Assembly: GCA_910580015.1 (NCBI GenBank) | Contig: CAJTVT010000015.1 | Coordinates: 1-56,177 of the forward strand | Direction of reading: 5' to 3' | DNA: 56,177 nucleotides | Source: an uncultured Lachnospiraceae bacterium | GTDB lineage: Bacteria > Bacillota > Clostridia > Lachnospirales > Lachnospiraceae | Part shown: in pieces, positions 7,636 through 16,550 of the stretch | Layout of the letters: each line of letters begins with the position of its first letter | Position numbering within the stretch: position 1 is the first letter of the stretch | Made by a program: the position numbers and the translations under genes | The notes under the pieces: model-generated | The model's input: only the letters and a program-made list of their open reading frames with translations | Database searches by the model: none | Told to the model about the DNA's origin: nothing

Positions 7636-8625
7636 ATGACAGGTTTGTTGGAACTAAGAGAGAGATTGCGGAGCTTTTACGGAAAATATGAGATATATGT
7701 CACGGCTGGTGCCAAGTTTGTTCTGGGATTGGTGGTATTTTTTCTGATTAACAGCCAGTTTGGATATATGGGACGGCTGGATCATCCGGCTGTACCGCTA
7801 TTATTGGCACTGGTCTGTACTTTCCTACCAGTAAATGTTATGGTTGCATTTGCATGTGCCATGATTTTGCTGCATTTGTCTGCTTTGGCAATAGAGGCTT
7901 GTATCATAGCTCTGTGCCTGTTTTTGATATTGTTTTTCCTATATGGCAAATTTGCATCTAAGAATGGCAGTATCGTCATTTTAACTCCGATTCTGTGTCA
8001 CTTTAAGATTCCTCAGGTGATGCCAGTGGCAGCCGGCCTTCTGAGGGGGCCATCTTCCTACTTGTCGGTTGTTTGCGGTACAGTGGTATATTTCTACATG
8101 AATGGAATAAAGATGAATATCGTAAACTTTGCTTCTATGGAAGAAGAGGAGAGCGTGGCAAAGTTTACCGCAGTGTTGAAGCTGTTGGTAAGCAATAAGG
8201 AAATGTATCTGGTCACAGCTACTTTTTTATTTACAGCATTTGTAGTATATGTGATACGCAGGCAGTCCATTGGATATGCATGGAGAATCGGTCTATTTTT
8301 AGGCAATCTGGTACAGATGGTCGCTCTTTTGACAGGCTACGTGTTGTTGGGAATGCCCGAAAAGATTATGTGGGTTGTTCTTGGAACCTTAATCTCTCTA
8401 GCGGTATCTCTTGTTCTGGAGTTTTTTTGTTATAATCTAGATTATTCCAGGATTGAACGAGTACAATTTGAAGATGATGAATATTATTATTATGTGAAAG
8501 CAGTCCCCAAAGTGTATGTTGCCAGGAAGGATAAGCGGGTGAAACGCATTACCCCAAGGAAGAAAACGGTAAATCGCAGGGAATTGGCGGAGGAATTGGA
8601 CATAGATCAAGATTGGCTAGATTAA
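7636..8625 (+). CDS. Polytopic membrane protein of unknown function
   Basis: A 329-residue protein with roughly seven to eight membrane segments between residues 25 and 270, then a cytoplasmic tail of about 60 residues. The tail holds an acidic/aromatic stretch (FEDDEYYYYVKAVPKVYVA) and a basic stretch (KRVKRITPRKKTVNRRE). I do not recognise the family. ATG 7636 is chosen over TTG 7630 because GGAGGA at 7624-7629 is then 6 nt upstream. It sits directly before the c-di-AMP synthase gene cdaA and may be co-regulated with it. Confidence 0.72.
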   Translation: MTGLLELRERLRSFYGKYEIYVTAGAKFVLGLVVFFLINSQFGYMGRLDHPAVPLLLALVCTFLPVNVMVAFACAMILLHLSALAIEACIIALCLFLILFFLYGKFASKNGSIVILTPILCHFKIPQVMPVAAGLLRGPSSYLSVVCGTVVYFYMNGIKMNIVNFASMEEEESVAKFTAVLKLLVSNKEMYLVTATFLFTAFVVYVIRRQSIGYAWRIGLFLGNLVQMVALLTGYVLLGMPEKIMWVVLGTLISLAVSLVLEFFCYNLDYSRIERVQFEDDEYYYYVKAVPKVYVARKDKRVKRITPRKKTVNRRELAEELDIDQDWLD

Positions 8626-8646
8626 TAAAAAGAAAGGAATGAAATT

Positions 8647-9552
8647 ATGATAAAGGACTTGTTCGCAATTGTAAATTCTTTTGCGTCCAAATATCTGTTT
8701 TGGGTTGACAGACCGCAGATTACAAAAATTGATATTGTGGAAATTATTCTTATTTCATTCCTGATTTATAATATCTTGGTTTGGTTTAAAAAAACCAGGG
8801 CATGGAATTTATTAAAGGGAATTATTGTTGTGCTGGTTTTTGTTTTGATTGCGGCCATGTTCCAGATGAATACAATTTTGTGGATTGCTGGGAAGACGAT
8901 AAATGTAGCAGTGATAGCGATTATCATTGTTTTTCAGCCAGAGCTGCGTCGTGCCTTGGAACAGCTCGGACAGAAAAATTTCCTTACATCGCTGTTTTCC
9001 TTTGATTCTCAAAAGAATCAGGAGAGATTCAGTGAACGTGTCACAACAGAGTTGGTGAAAGCAACTTATGAGATGGCCAAGGTAAAAACTGGGGCTTTGA
9101 TTGTGGTAGAGCAGGATGTTGTGCTGGGCGAGTTTGAGAGAACTGGAATTGCATTGGATTCCCTGGTGTCTAGCCAGCTTTTGATTAATATATTTGAACA
9201 CAATACCCCTTTGCATGATGGGGCGGTTATCATACGTGGGAATCGGGTGGTATCTGCAACATGTTATCTGCCTCTTTCGGATAATATGGAATTGAGCAAA
9301 GAATTGGGAACGCGCCATCGAGCAGCAGTTGGGATCAGTGAAGTGTGCGACGCCCTGACGATTGTGGTATCTGAGGAGACTGGAAATGTGTCCATTGCCA
9401 TCGGTGGAGAATTATATCGAAATGTGGATGCAGAGTATCTGAAAGGAAAACTGAATTTTATTCGGAAAGGAGCTATGGATGTGGCCAGGTTCCGCATTTG
9501 GAAAAGGAGGATGAGACATGTTCCGAAAAGCGATGAAGCATCTGGCAAATAA
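8647..9552 (+). CDS. cdaA: CdaA diadenylate cyclase
   Basis: A 301-residue membrane-bound synthase that condenses two ATP into cyclic di-AMP. Three N-terminal membrane helices (about residues 30-95) precede the DAC (DisA_N) domain. The catalytic motifs are intact: DGA at 191-193 (LHDGAVII) and RHR at 223-225 (GTRHRAAVGISE). Its 3' end overlaps cdaR by 35 bp and glmM follows, reproducing the conserved cdaA-cdaR-glmM operon in which CdaR and GlmM modulate cyclase activity. c-di-AMP controls potassium and osmolyte balance and cell-wall homeostasis. Confidence 0.96.
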   Translation: MIKDLFAIVNSFASKYLFWVDRPQITKIDIVEIILISFLIYNILVWFKKTRAWNLLKGIIVVLVFVLIAAMFQMNTILWIAGKTINVAVIAIIIVFQPELRRALEQLGQKNFLTSLFSFDSQKNQERFSERVTTELVKATYEMAKVKTGALIVVEQDVVLGEFERTGIALDSLVSSQLLINIFEHNTPLHDGAVIIRGNRVVSATCYLPLSDNMELSKELGTRHRAAVGISEVCDALTIVVSEETGNVSIAIGGELYRNVDAEYLKGKLNFIRKGAMDVARFRIWKRRMRHVPKSDEASGK

Positions 9553-10897
9553 TCCAGGGCTAAAACTGTTGTCTGTCCTATTTTCTGTGGTGCTTTGGCT
9601 GGTAGTAGTCAATGTGGCGGATCCGGAAGCAACCAAATCTTTTTCAATACCAGTGGAAATTCGGAATAAAGATGTAATTAAAGAGATGGGTAAGGTTCCG
9701 AATGTGGTGGGAGATACAGATATTGCAGTTTTTTATATTGCTGGACCCAGAAGTTATGTGGAGGATATGGCGTCCAGTGATTTTAACGTAACGGCAGATT
9801 TAAGTCAGGTAGACTTAAGCCAGGAAGGGGACGTAAAGCTGGTTCCCATTGAAATTTCTGTCAAAAAAAATGAGAGACAGATTGATATTATTCGCAGAAG
9901 TGTGAATATGCAAATCACTCTGGAAGACCGTTCTGAGCAGAAATTTGTTATTTCAGCCGAGACTTATGGGACACCAGCCGAAGGATGTGCCATCGGAAAT
10001 GTGGAAGTGACACCAAATCTTTTGAAGATTTCTGGACCAGCTTCTGTTGTATCCAGGATCAACCGGGTATCTGCAAACATAAATGTGGATGGAATTTCCA
10101 GTGATGTGTCCGATAATGTTATGCCTGTACTTTACGATGAGAATGGTTTAGTGGTTTCTTCTGATCTTTTGGAGATCAACCAGTCTACGGTGACGATTCG
10201 GGCAGAAATTCTTGCCACCAAGAACATACCAGTTCGCTGTCAGGTTAGTGGTGAGCCGGCATCAGGTTACCAATACCGCGGAGTGGAATATGCGCCTGAG
10301 ACAGTGTTGGTGAAGGGAGAGGCCGCAGTGCTGAATAACATTAATGCTATTAACATTCCAGCAGATGTGATTAATATTGACGGTGCAAATAAAGATGTGG
10401 AGGTATCGATCGATATCATGCCATATCTGCAAGAGCTGGGAATTTCTCCTGTGGATGATACTGCAAACCAAGTTGCAGTGAAAGCGATTATTGAGCGCAA
10501 GGCAACAAAATTATTTAATTTTGTCACAAAAGACATTAAGATCACCGGGTTGGAGAATCGATATGAACTGACCTATAGCGCTGAGACTGTAACGATCAAT
10601 GTGCGGGCGTTGGAAGAAGATATGGATGCTCTAAAGCTGGAAAATATTGAGGCTATTCTAGATGTTACAGGATTGGAACCAGGTACTTATACGAAGCCGT
10701 TGACTGTGAATTTACCAGGAGAAAAGTATGAACTGGTGGGTCAAGTCAATGTACAGATAACGATTGTAGATAAAGAAGCGCAGGAAGAAGAGCCTGAACC
10801 AGGCATGTCAGAGGGACCAATCGATGAAGATGAGGCCGACAGACCCAATGAAGAAGGGGAAGAAAATACGGATAATGATGATTCCCAATCAGATTAA
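9518..10897 (+). CDS. cdaR: YbbR-domain regulator CdaR
   Basis: A 459-residue single-pass membrane protein with an N-terminal anchor (LLSVLFSVVLWLVVVNVADP) and four repeated extracytoplasmic YbbR domains of about 80 residues each. A very acidic tail (EEPEPGMSEGPIDEDEAD) completes it. CdaR binds and regulates CdaA. Start 9518 has a strong AAAGGAGG site and lies within cdaA; an in-frame ATG at 9533 is possible. The acidic C-terminal extension after the last YbbR repeat would be outside the membrane. Confidence 0.92.
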   Translation: MFRKAMKHLANNPGLKLLSVLFSVVLWLVVVNVADPEATKSFSIPVEIRNKDVIKEMGKVPNVVGDTDIAVFYIAGPRSYVEDMASSDFNVTADLSQVDLSQEGDVKLVPIEISVKKNERQIDIIRRSVNMQITLEDRSEQKFVISAETYGTPAEGCAIGNVEVTPNLLKISGPASVVSRINRVSANINVDGISSDVSDNVMPVLYDENGLVVSSDLLEINQSTVTIRAEILATKNIPVRCQVSGEPASGYQYRGVEYAPETVLVKGEAAVLNNINAINIPADVINIDGANKDVEVSIDIMPYLQELGISPVDDTANQVAVKAIIERKATKLFNFVTKDIKITGLENRYELTYSAETVTINVRALEEDMDALKLENIEAILDVTGLEPGTYTKPLTVNLPGEKYELVGQVNVQITIVDKEAQEEEPEPGMSEGPIDEDEADRPNEEGEENTDNDDSQSD

Positions 10898-10968
10898 ATA
10901 GTCTGTGTGGCAGTTTTTGGTCAAATAATTTGGGAAAAAGGCAAAATAAAATTCAGAGGTAAGAGATT

Positions 10969-12318
10969 ATGGCAAGAATGTTTGGAACAGATGGAGTCAG
11001 AGGAGTAGCAGGAACAGAGCTTACAATTGAGTTGGCAATGAAATTAGGGCAGGCAGGGGCATATGTTTTGACCAGGGAAAAAGCCCACCAGCCGACGATT
11101 ATTGTGGGCTGTGACACAAGAATTTCCGGTGGGATGCTGGCGAATGCGCTTATGGCAGGTATTTGCTCTGTGGGGGCAAATGCAGTGTATATGGGAGTGA
11201 TGCCAACGCCAGCCATCGCCTATTTGACGAAAAAGCATAAAGTGGATGCAGGTGTGGTGATTTCGGCCTCTCACAATCCTATGGAATTTAATGGAATTAA
11301 ATTTTTTAACGGGGAGGGATATAAGCTCTCTGATGAATTGGAAGATGAGATCGAAGCGTTAATCCGCAATGGAATGAAAGATGTTCCTATGCCGATTGGA
11401 TCCGGGATTGGAAATATCAGTTATCGGTTTGATGCCAGAGAGGAATATGTTTTCTTTATGAAGAAGACGATTCCGGTGGATTTGAGTGGTTTAAAGATTG
11501 TAGTTGACTGTGCGGAGGGAGCTTGCCATTATACTGCGGTGGAGACTTTGAAGGGATTAGGCGCTAATCTGGTAGCGATTCATACGAATCCAGATGGAAC
11601 GAATATCAACGCCAATTGTGGTTCTACCCACATGGATGAGCTGCGGGCCAGAGTAGTCTACGAAAAAGCGAACATAGGGCTCGCCTTTGACGGGGATGCG
11701 GATCGTATGCTGGCTGTGGATGAAAAGGGAAACATTGTGGACGGCGATCAAGTAATGGCAATTATCGGCAATGATATGAAGCGGCATGACAAATTGAAAA
11801 AAGATACCATTGTGGGAACCATTATGAGCAATTTAGGTTTTACCTTGATGGGAGAAAAATGTGGCATTCATATTGAACAGACAAAAGTGGGTGACCGCTA
11901 TGTATTGGAAAATATGATAGAAAATGGTTATAATATAGGGGGAGAGCAGTCTGGGCATATTATCTTTTTAGATGAGAATACCACAGGGGACGGTCTGCTT
12001 AGCGCTCTTCATCTGTTGGAGGTGATGGTTGGCACAGGGAAACCTCTTTCGGAACTTGCACAGATCATGGAGGTATTGCCGCAGGCATTGGTGAATGCCA
12101 AGGTGCCAAATCATAAGAAGGAGCATTTTATGGAATATCCAGAGATTGCTCAGGCAATTCAGGAACTGGAGAAGAAATTTGCAGGGGAAGGCAGAGTTCT
12201 GATCCGTCCATCTGGTACAGAACCTTTGGTCCGGGTTATGATTGAAGGTAAGAATCAGGAGGAAATTACCAGAGATGCGGAGGAGCTGGCAAACCTGATC
12301 AGAAAAAATATGTTGTAG
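10969..12318 (+). CDS. glmM: Phosphoglucosamine mutase GlmM
   Basis: A 449-residue alpha-D-phosphohexomutase that interconverts glucosamine-6-P and glucosamine-1-P for UDP-GlcNAc synthesis. The N-terminus is MARMFGTDGVRGVA. The phosphoserine loop VISASHNPMEFNG places the catalytic Ser at 101. The metal loop is AFDGDADRMLAVD, the sugar-binding loop GGEQSGHI, and the phosphate-binding loop RPSGTEPLVRV. It is the third gene of the cdaA-cdaR-glmM block. Its product feeds peptidoglycan and also the GlcNAc-derived sugars of the glycan locus downstream. Confidence 0.97.
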   Translation: MARMFGTDGVRGVAGTELTIELAMKLGQAGAYVLTREKAHQPTIIVGCDTRISGGMLANALMAGICSVGANAVYMGVMPTPAIAYLTKKHKVDAGVVISASHNPMEFNGIKFFNGEGYKLSDELEDEIEALIRNGMKDVPMPIGSGIGNISYRFDAREEYVFFMKKTIPVDLSGLKIVVDCAEGACHYTAVETLKGLGANLVAIHTNPDGTNINANCGSTHMDELRARVVYEKANIGLAFDGDADRMLAVDEKGNIVDGDQVMAIIGNDMKRHDKLKKDTIVGTIMSNLGFTLMGEKCGIHIEQTKVGDRYVLENMIENGYNIGGEQSGHIIFLDENTTGDGLLSALHLLEVMVGTGKPLSELAQIMEVLPQALVNAKVPNHKKEHFMEYPEIAQAIQELEKKFAGEGRVLIRPSGTEPLVRVMIEGKNQEEITRDAEELANLIRKNML

Positions 12319-12345
12319 TTTGATGGTGTATTGGAGGAAACAGAA

Positions 12346-12612
12346 ATGGTTAGTCAGAAAGTAACAATCAAAAATCCAACTGGATTGCATCTGCGGCCAG
12401 CGGGGATTTTGTGTAAAGAAGCGATGAAATTTCAGGCTTTGATCACCTTTAATTTTAAAGGAGGAACGGCGAATGCCAAAAGTGTACTGAGCGTTCTGGG
12501 GGCATGTATCAAGTCTGGAGATTCCATTGAATTTGTTTGCGAAGGGGATGATGAAGAAAAGGCACTTCAAGCTGTAGTTTTAGCAGTGGAGAGTGGGTTA
12601 GGAGAATCATAA
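12346..12612 (+). CDS. ptsH: HPr phosphocarrier protein
   Basis: An 88-residue HPr. His15, the PEP-dependent phosphorylation site, is in GLHLRPAG, and Ser46, the HPr kinase site, is in ANAKSVLSVL. This is therefore a canonical HPr with both regulatory residues and not Crh, which lacks His15. ATG 12346 is chosen over TTG 12331 because GGAGGA lies 7 nt upstream and His and Ser then fall at the standard positions. It is 27 bp after glmM and directly before an intrinsic terminator. Confidence 0.92.
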   Translation: MVSQKVTIKNPTGLHLRPAGILCKEAMKFQALITFNFKGGTANAKSVLSVLGACIKSGDSIEFVCEGDDEEKALQAVVLAVESGLGES

Positions 12613-12628
12613 ATTGATGAGATATTGA

Positions 12629-12662
12629 GGGTGCTGCGCACAGCATGCACCCTTGATTTTTT
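12629..12662 (+). terminator. Intrinsic terminator after HPr, just before rmlD
   Basis: GGGTGC (12629-12634) pairs with GCACCC (12647-12652), with an inner TGC/GCA extension around a 5-nt loop. A T-rich tract ending in six Ts follows (12653-12662). It separates the housekeeping operon from the glycan locus. Only about 10-22 bp lie between it and the rmlD start, so no downstream promoter fits in the gap. Confidence 0.75.
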
Positions 12663-12672
12663 AGGAAGGAGC

Positions 12673-13557
12673 ATGATATTAGCAATGAAGAAAATTTTGA
12701 TCACGGGATCGAACGGGCAGCTTGGACGAGCCCTGGATTTGGAATATCGGGAGGAAGATGTATTCTTTATTCGGACAGATGTAGCTGAAAGTGAAGGGAT
12801 TACAGCCCTTGATATCACGAAAATAGAAGATGTATTGTCACTGGTATGCACAGAGAAGCCAGATGTGATTATCAACTGTGCTGCCCATACTAATGTAGAT
12901 AAATGTGAAATTCAGGAAGATTTAGCGTATCAGATTAATGCAATTGGAGCTCGGAATTTGAGTATCGCGGCCACAAAGGTGGATGCAAAACTCATTCAAG
13001 TATCTACAGATTATGTGTTTTCTGGGGATGCCAGCGAGCCAATTACAGAATTTGACAAGCCAGAACCAGTGAGCGCTTATGGCAGGACAAAGTATGCAGG
13101 GGAAGCATTTGTAAAAGAGTTTTCCAACAAGCATTTTATTCTACGGACCGCATGGCTGTATGGGGACGGACATAACTTTGTAAAAACCATGCTCAAGCTT
13201 TCTGAGACACATGATACACTGAATGTGGTAAAAGATCAGTTAGGTTCTCCAACTTCAGCAGCAGAATTGGCGAGGCTGATTCACTATTTAGAACCTACCG
13301 AAAGCTATGGAGTATATCATGCAACTTGCGAGGGAATTTGTAGTTGGGCAGAGTTTGCAGACGCCATTTTTGCAAGAGCTGGGAAAAATGTGACAGTCAA
13401 TCATGTGACGACAGAGGAATATAGAAAGATGAATCCTCAGTCAGCGAAGCGTCCAGCATATTCCGTGCTCGATAACTACATGCTCCGGCTTACAGGGAAT
13501 TACCGTATGCAGTCTTGGGAGAAGGCATTGGATGAATATATGGAAACCCTGCTTTGA
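12673..13557 (+). CDS. rmlD: dTDP-4-dehydrorhamnose reductase RmlD
   Basis: About 294 residues; the last enzyme of dTDP-L-rhamnose synthesis, reducing dTDP-4-keto-L-rhamnose with NAD(P)H. The Rossmann motif is KILITGSNGQLGRAL and the catalytic YxxxK is YGRTKYAGE, preceded by QVSTDYVFSG. The start is either 12673 or 12685 (MKKILITG); AGGAAGGAG at 12663-12671 precedes both. More upstream starts would lie inside the terminator hairpin. It is the first gene of the glycan locus. The other three rml genes are 8-17 kb downstream. Confidence 0.93.
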   Translation: MILAMKKILITGSNGQLGRALDLEYREEDVFFIRTDVAESEGITALDITKIEDVLSLVCTEKPDVIINCAAHTNVDKCEIQEDLAYQINAIGARNLSIAATKVDAKLIQVSTDYVFSGDASEPITEFDKPEPVSAYGRTKYAGEAFVKEFSNKHFILRTAWLYGDGHNFVKTMLKLSETHDTLNVVKDQLGSPTSAAELARLIHYLEPTESYGVYHATCEGICSWAEFADAIFARAGKNVTVNHVTTEEYRKMNPQSAKRPAYSVLDNYMLRLTGNYRMQSWEKALDEYMETLL

Positions 13558-13607
13558 TAAAAGAAATCGATTGTTCACACATCATACTGTTGCATGAGAG
13601 GAGACAG

Positions 13608-14600
13608 ATGGAAAATATTGAAATATCCGTGATAATTCCGGTTTACAATTCAGAGAAGTTCATTGTAAAATGCTTGGATTCCCTGGAAGCCCAGAGTATG
13701 AAAGAGATTGAGGTCATACTTATCAATGATGGAAGCACGGATCAGACCAAAGAGTTGATTGAGGAGTACCAAAAGACGCATAATTTGAAGATACGCCTAT
13801 ATTCCAGAGAAAATGCAGGACAGGCTGCGGCCAGGAATTTTGGCGTTCTTCAGGCGCAAGGAAACTATATTGCCTTTCTGGACAGTGATGATTACGTGGA
13901 GCCAGATTATTTGCAGCAGATGTATCAGACGGCCAGGCATTACGATTCCGAGGTAGTGACCAGCGGCTACCGCACAGTGAAGCCAGATGGCACCGTGTTA
14001 CAGACGACTTGTGTATCTTCCTTTGGAGAAGTGACAGATTATGGAAGACCAGGTATGTTTGTAGTCTGGGCTAAGCTGTTTCTTCGTGATTTTATCATTA
14101 GAAATCAGTTTCAGTTTCCTGAAGGCGGTAAGATCTATGAAGATGTTCCATTTTCTTTGGAAACGAAATTTAAAGGAAAAAATGTGAAAGCAATTTCCTA
14201 TATTGGTTATAATTATGTACAGCACGAATCCAGCACCATGTCTTCTTCCAAAGTGAAATGCAGTCGTTTTCCGTTTGATAAAATGGAGGCTACAATACGC
14301 GATACGATGCCAAAAGACGCGGAGGCCAGAGATAGGTTTGAATTTGAGGTACTTCATTTTTTTGCGGGATTTTTGTTTTTCTTTTGCAGAAAAGCCAAGA
14401 GGGAAGATATTTGGATTCTGTCTGACTTTGCCAGGAGGGAGATTTTGACGTACTTTCCAGGTTATGCGAAAAATCCTTATGTTGGTTTTAAAAAGGAAAA
14501 GGAGCTGCCATTTGTGCATCGCACTGCGATCTGGGTATTTGTACAGACGATTCGGCTGCATGTACTAAAAATGTTTGCTTTTGCAGTTACGAGGTTTTAA
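13608..14600 (+). CDS. GT2-family glycosyltransferase
   Basis: About 330 residues. The GT-A fold begins with ISVIIPVYNSEKFI, carries the nucleotide-binding INDGSTDQT and the DxD-type metal site FLDSDDYVEPD, then an acceptor-side EDVPFSLETKF. It probably transfers a sugar during assembly of the repeat unit on the cytoplasmic face. The start at 13608 follows GAGAGGAG; upstream in-frame residues lack family similarity. No membrane segment is clear, though the C-terminus is hydrophobic and basic. Confidence 0.85.
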   Translation: MENIEISVIIPVYNSEKFIVKCLDSLEAQSMKEIEVILINDGSTDQTKELIEEYQKTHNLKIRLYSRENAGQAAARNFGVLQAQGNYIAFLDSDDYVEPDYLQQMYQTARHYDSEVVTSGYRTVKPDGTVLQTTCVSSFGEVTDYGRPGMFVVWAKLFLRDFIIRNQFQFPEGGKIYEDVPFSLETKFKGKNVKAISYIGYNYVQHESSTMSSSKVKCSRFPFDKMEATIRDTMPKDAEARDRFEFEVLHFFAGFLFFFCRKAKREDIWILSDFARREILTYFPGYAKNPYVGFKKEKELPFVHRTAIWVFVQTIRLHVLKMFAFAVTRF

Positions 14601-14601
14601 A

Positions 14602-15849
14602 ATGATGGAACAGACAGAGCATATGAGAAAAAATGTATTGTGGAACACATGTGGAAGCGTTTTTTACAGCGTATGCCAATGGCTATTGACAGCGATAGTC
14701 ATACGGGGGGCTTCCTATGAAGCGGGAGGAATACTGTCTCTGGCAATGACTACCAGCAGCAGTTTTTCCGCTATCTCCCTTTTCAGTATGCGTAATTATC
14801 AAGTATCAGATCTTAAAGGAGAATACAGCACGGATGAGTACGTTGGCAGCAGAGTGATTACTTGTATTGCAGCCTTTTTTTGTTGTGTTGTTACAGCCGT
14901 TTATCACAATTCCTGGGAGCAGATGCTGTGTATTGATGCATTTATGCTGGTGCGTGTGGCAGAAGGATGGGTGGATGTTCTACACGGGGTAGATCAGAAA
15001 TATGAGAAATATGATTACATCGGAAAATCTTATTTTCTGCGGGGAATCATTACACTGGTCATATTTTCTGGTGGCTTGTATTTTACGGGTAATTTACTAC
15101 TTACCTTGTGTGTGATGGCTTTGGGAAACCTTGCAGCAGCGCTTTTTTATGATACTAGAAAGACAGGAGGACTCGAAAAATTTACTCCCGTTTTTCGGGC
15201 AAAAGTATGGAAGCTACTGAAAACATGCCTCCCCATTGTGGTCTTTACCTTTTTGCTGAGTCTGGAAAACCTAATCCCCAAAAAGGTATTAGAGCAGCAA
15301 TATGGACAGGCAGAGCTTGGAATCTACTCTGCTATGGCAAATCTGGCTGTGGTGGTACAGGTTTTCGCATCTGTTGTGTTTAATCCATTTCTGCCCAGAT
15401 TTACCCAAATTTATTTTTCGGGGGAGAGAGAGAGATTTCGAAAAGCGTTGCATAGTCTGTACCTGGTGCTGATTGGTATGTGCGTGATCGTCAATCTGGG
15501 TGTATTTATTTTTGGGAAATTGGGGCTTGAGATCTTATATGGAGCAGACATTCTAAAATATTATGATTTATTTTTGCCCATTGTATGGTGTACCATTTTT
15601 ACAGCAGTGATTTGGATAATCTCGGCGATTCTCATAGCCCTGCGCAAAATTGGATTTTTGGTTGCTGGGATGGCTGTGGATTTTGTCCTTTGTCTTTTGC
15701 TGGCAGAACCATTGATAGAGCGTTATAATAAAAATGGAGTAAGCCTGGTTCAGATCATTGTGATGGGATTATATATCTTGTTTATGATCATTGGGTGTGA
15801 GTTGTCAGCAAGAAAATCAAGAATAAAAAGGGCAAGTGGCGAAGGATGA
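14602..15849 (+). CDS. Wzx-type polysaccharide flippase (MOP superfamily)
   Basis: About 415 residues with 12 or so hydrophobic segments and the layout of MOP-superfamily lipid-linked oligosaccharide flippases. The N-terminus is MRKNVLWNTCGSVFYSVCQW; a mid-protein SLENLIPKKVLEQQYGQAELG segment is typical of this family. It would move undecaprenyl-linked repeat units across the membrane. Two ABC exporters are also encoded further on, so more than one glycan is likely exported. It starts one base after the upstream GT2 stop and overlaps the next gene by 4 bp. Confidence 0.82.
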   Translation: MMEQTEHMRKNVLWNTCGSVFYSVCQWLLTAIVIRGASYEAGGILSLAMTTSSSFSAISLFSMRNYQVSDLKGEYSTDEYVGSRVITCIAAFFCCVVTAVYHNSWEQMLCIDAFMLVRVAEGWVDVLHGVDQKYEKYDYIGKSYFLRGIITLVIFSGGLYFTGNLLLTLCVMALGNLAAALFYDTRKTGGLEKFTPVFRAKVWKLLKTCLPIVVFTFLLSLENLIPKKVLEQQYGQAELGIYSAMANLAVVVQVFASVVFNPFLPRFTQIYFSGERERFRKALHSLYLVLIGMCVIVNLGVFIFGKLGLEILYGADILKYYDLFLPIVWCTIFTAVIWIISAILIALRKIGFLVAGMAVDFVLCLLLAEPLIERYNKNGVSLVQIIVMGLYILFMIIGCELSARKSRIKRASGEG

Positions 15850-16541
15850 AAAAATTAATAATAATACCAGCTTATAATGAGAGTGAATGTATTGAACGGA
15901 CAATCAAGGATATTCAAAAGTGTGCACAGGGATTTGATTATGTGATTATCAATGACTGTTCTACGGACCATACGAAAGAAATCTGTGAGAAAAATGGGTT
16001 TCATCTGATCAATCTTCCGATCAACTTGGGAATTGGCGGAGCCGTTCAGACTGGTTATCGATATGCCTACGAAAATGGATATGATATCGCAGTTCAGTTT
16101 GATGGAGACGGACAACACGATGCAGCGTTTTTGATACAGATGGCAGACACTTTGCAGAAAGAGAAGGCGGATATGCTGATCGGTTCTCGTTTTATCGAAA
16201 AAGAAGGGTTTCAGTCCTCGTTCATTCGAAGAGTGGGAATCGTGTATTTTACCAGATTGATCAAATTATTAACAGGGACAACCATTACAGATCCGACATC
16301 AGGACTGCGTATGATTAACCGCAGCGTGATTAAGATTTTTGCCAACGATTATCCAAAGGATTATCCAGAACCAGAGAGCGTGGTTGCTGTACTCAAAAAT
16401 AAAAAGATTGTAAAAGAAATGCCAGTGGTGATGCGTGAACGCCAGGGAGGAACCTCCTCCATAGGAAGTTTGAAATCCATCTACTATATGATAAAGGTGA
16501 CGCTGGCGATTTTGGTGGAAAGCTTGAGAAGGTATCGGTAA
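15846..16541 (+). CDS. Polyprenyl-phosphate GT2 (dolichol-P-mannose synthase-like)
   Basis: A 231-residue GT2 protein of the DPM1/DPG type. The N-terminus is KLIIIPAYNESECIERTI, the metal-binding motif is QFDGDGQHDAAF, and an acceptor region reads DPTSGLRMINR. Such enzymes transfer a sugar from a nucleotide donor onto a polyprenyl phosphate, which then feeds membrane GT-C enzymes outside. It is paired with a DUF2304 protein 9 bp downstream, a recurrent partnership. No C-terminal membrane helices are present. Confidence 0.87.
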   Translation: MKKLIIIPAYNESECIERTIKDIQKCAQGFDYVIINDCSTDHTKEICEKNGFHLINLPINLGIGGAVQTGYRYAYENGYDIAVQFDGDGQHDAAFLIQMADTLQKEKADMLIGSRFIEKEGFQSSFIRRVGIVYFTRLIKLLTGTTITDPTSGLRMINRSVIKIFANDYPKDYPEPESVVAVLKNKKIVKEMPVVMRERQGGTSSIGSLKSIYYMIKVTLAILVESLRRYR

Positions 16542-16550
16542 GGAGCAGAT

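Noticed and set aside
10898..10968. glmS-type ribozyme or riboswitch before glmM
   Set aside because: The gap is only 71 bp and shows no ribozyme core or paired elements; such ribozymes precede glmS, not glmM.
13998..14561. A 187-codon open frame on the - strand inside a GT2 gene
   Set aside because: Low-complexity composition rich in Lys, Phe and Arg, and opposite a clear glycosyltransferase; not a gene.
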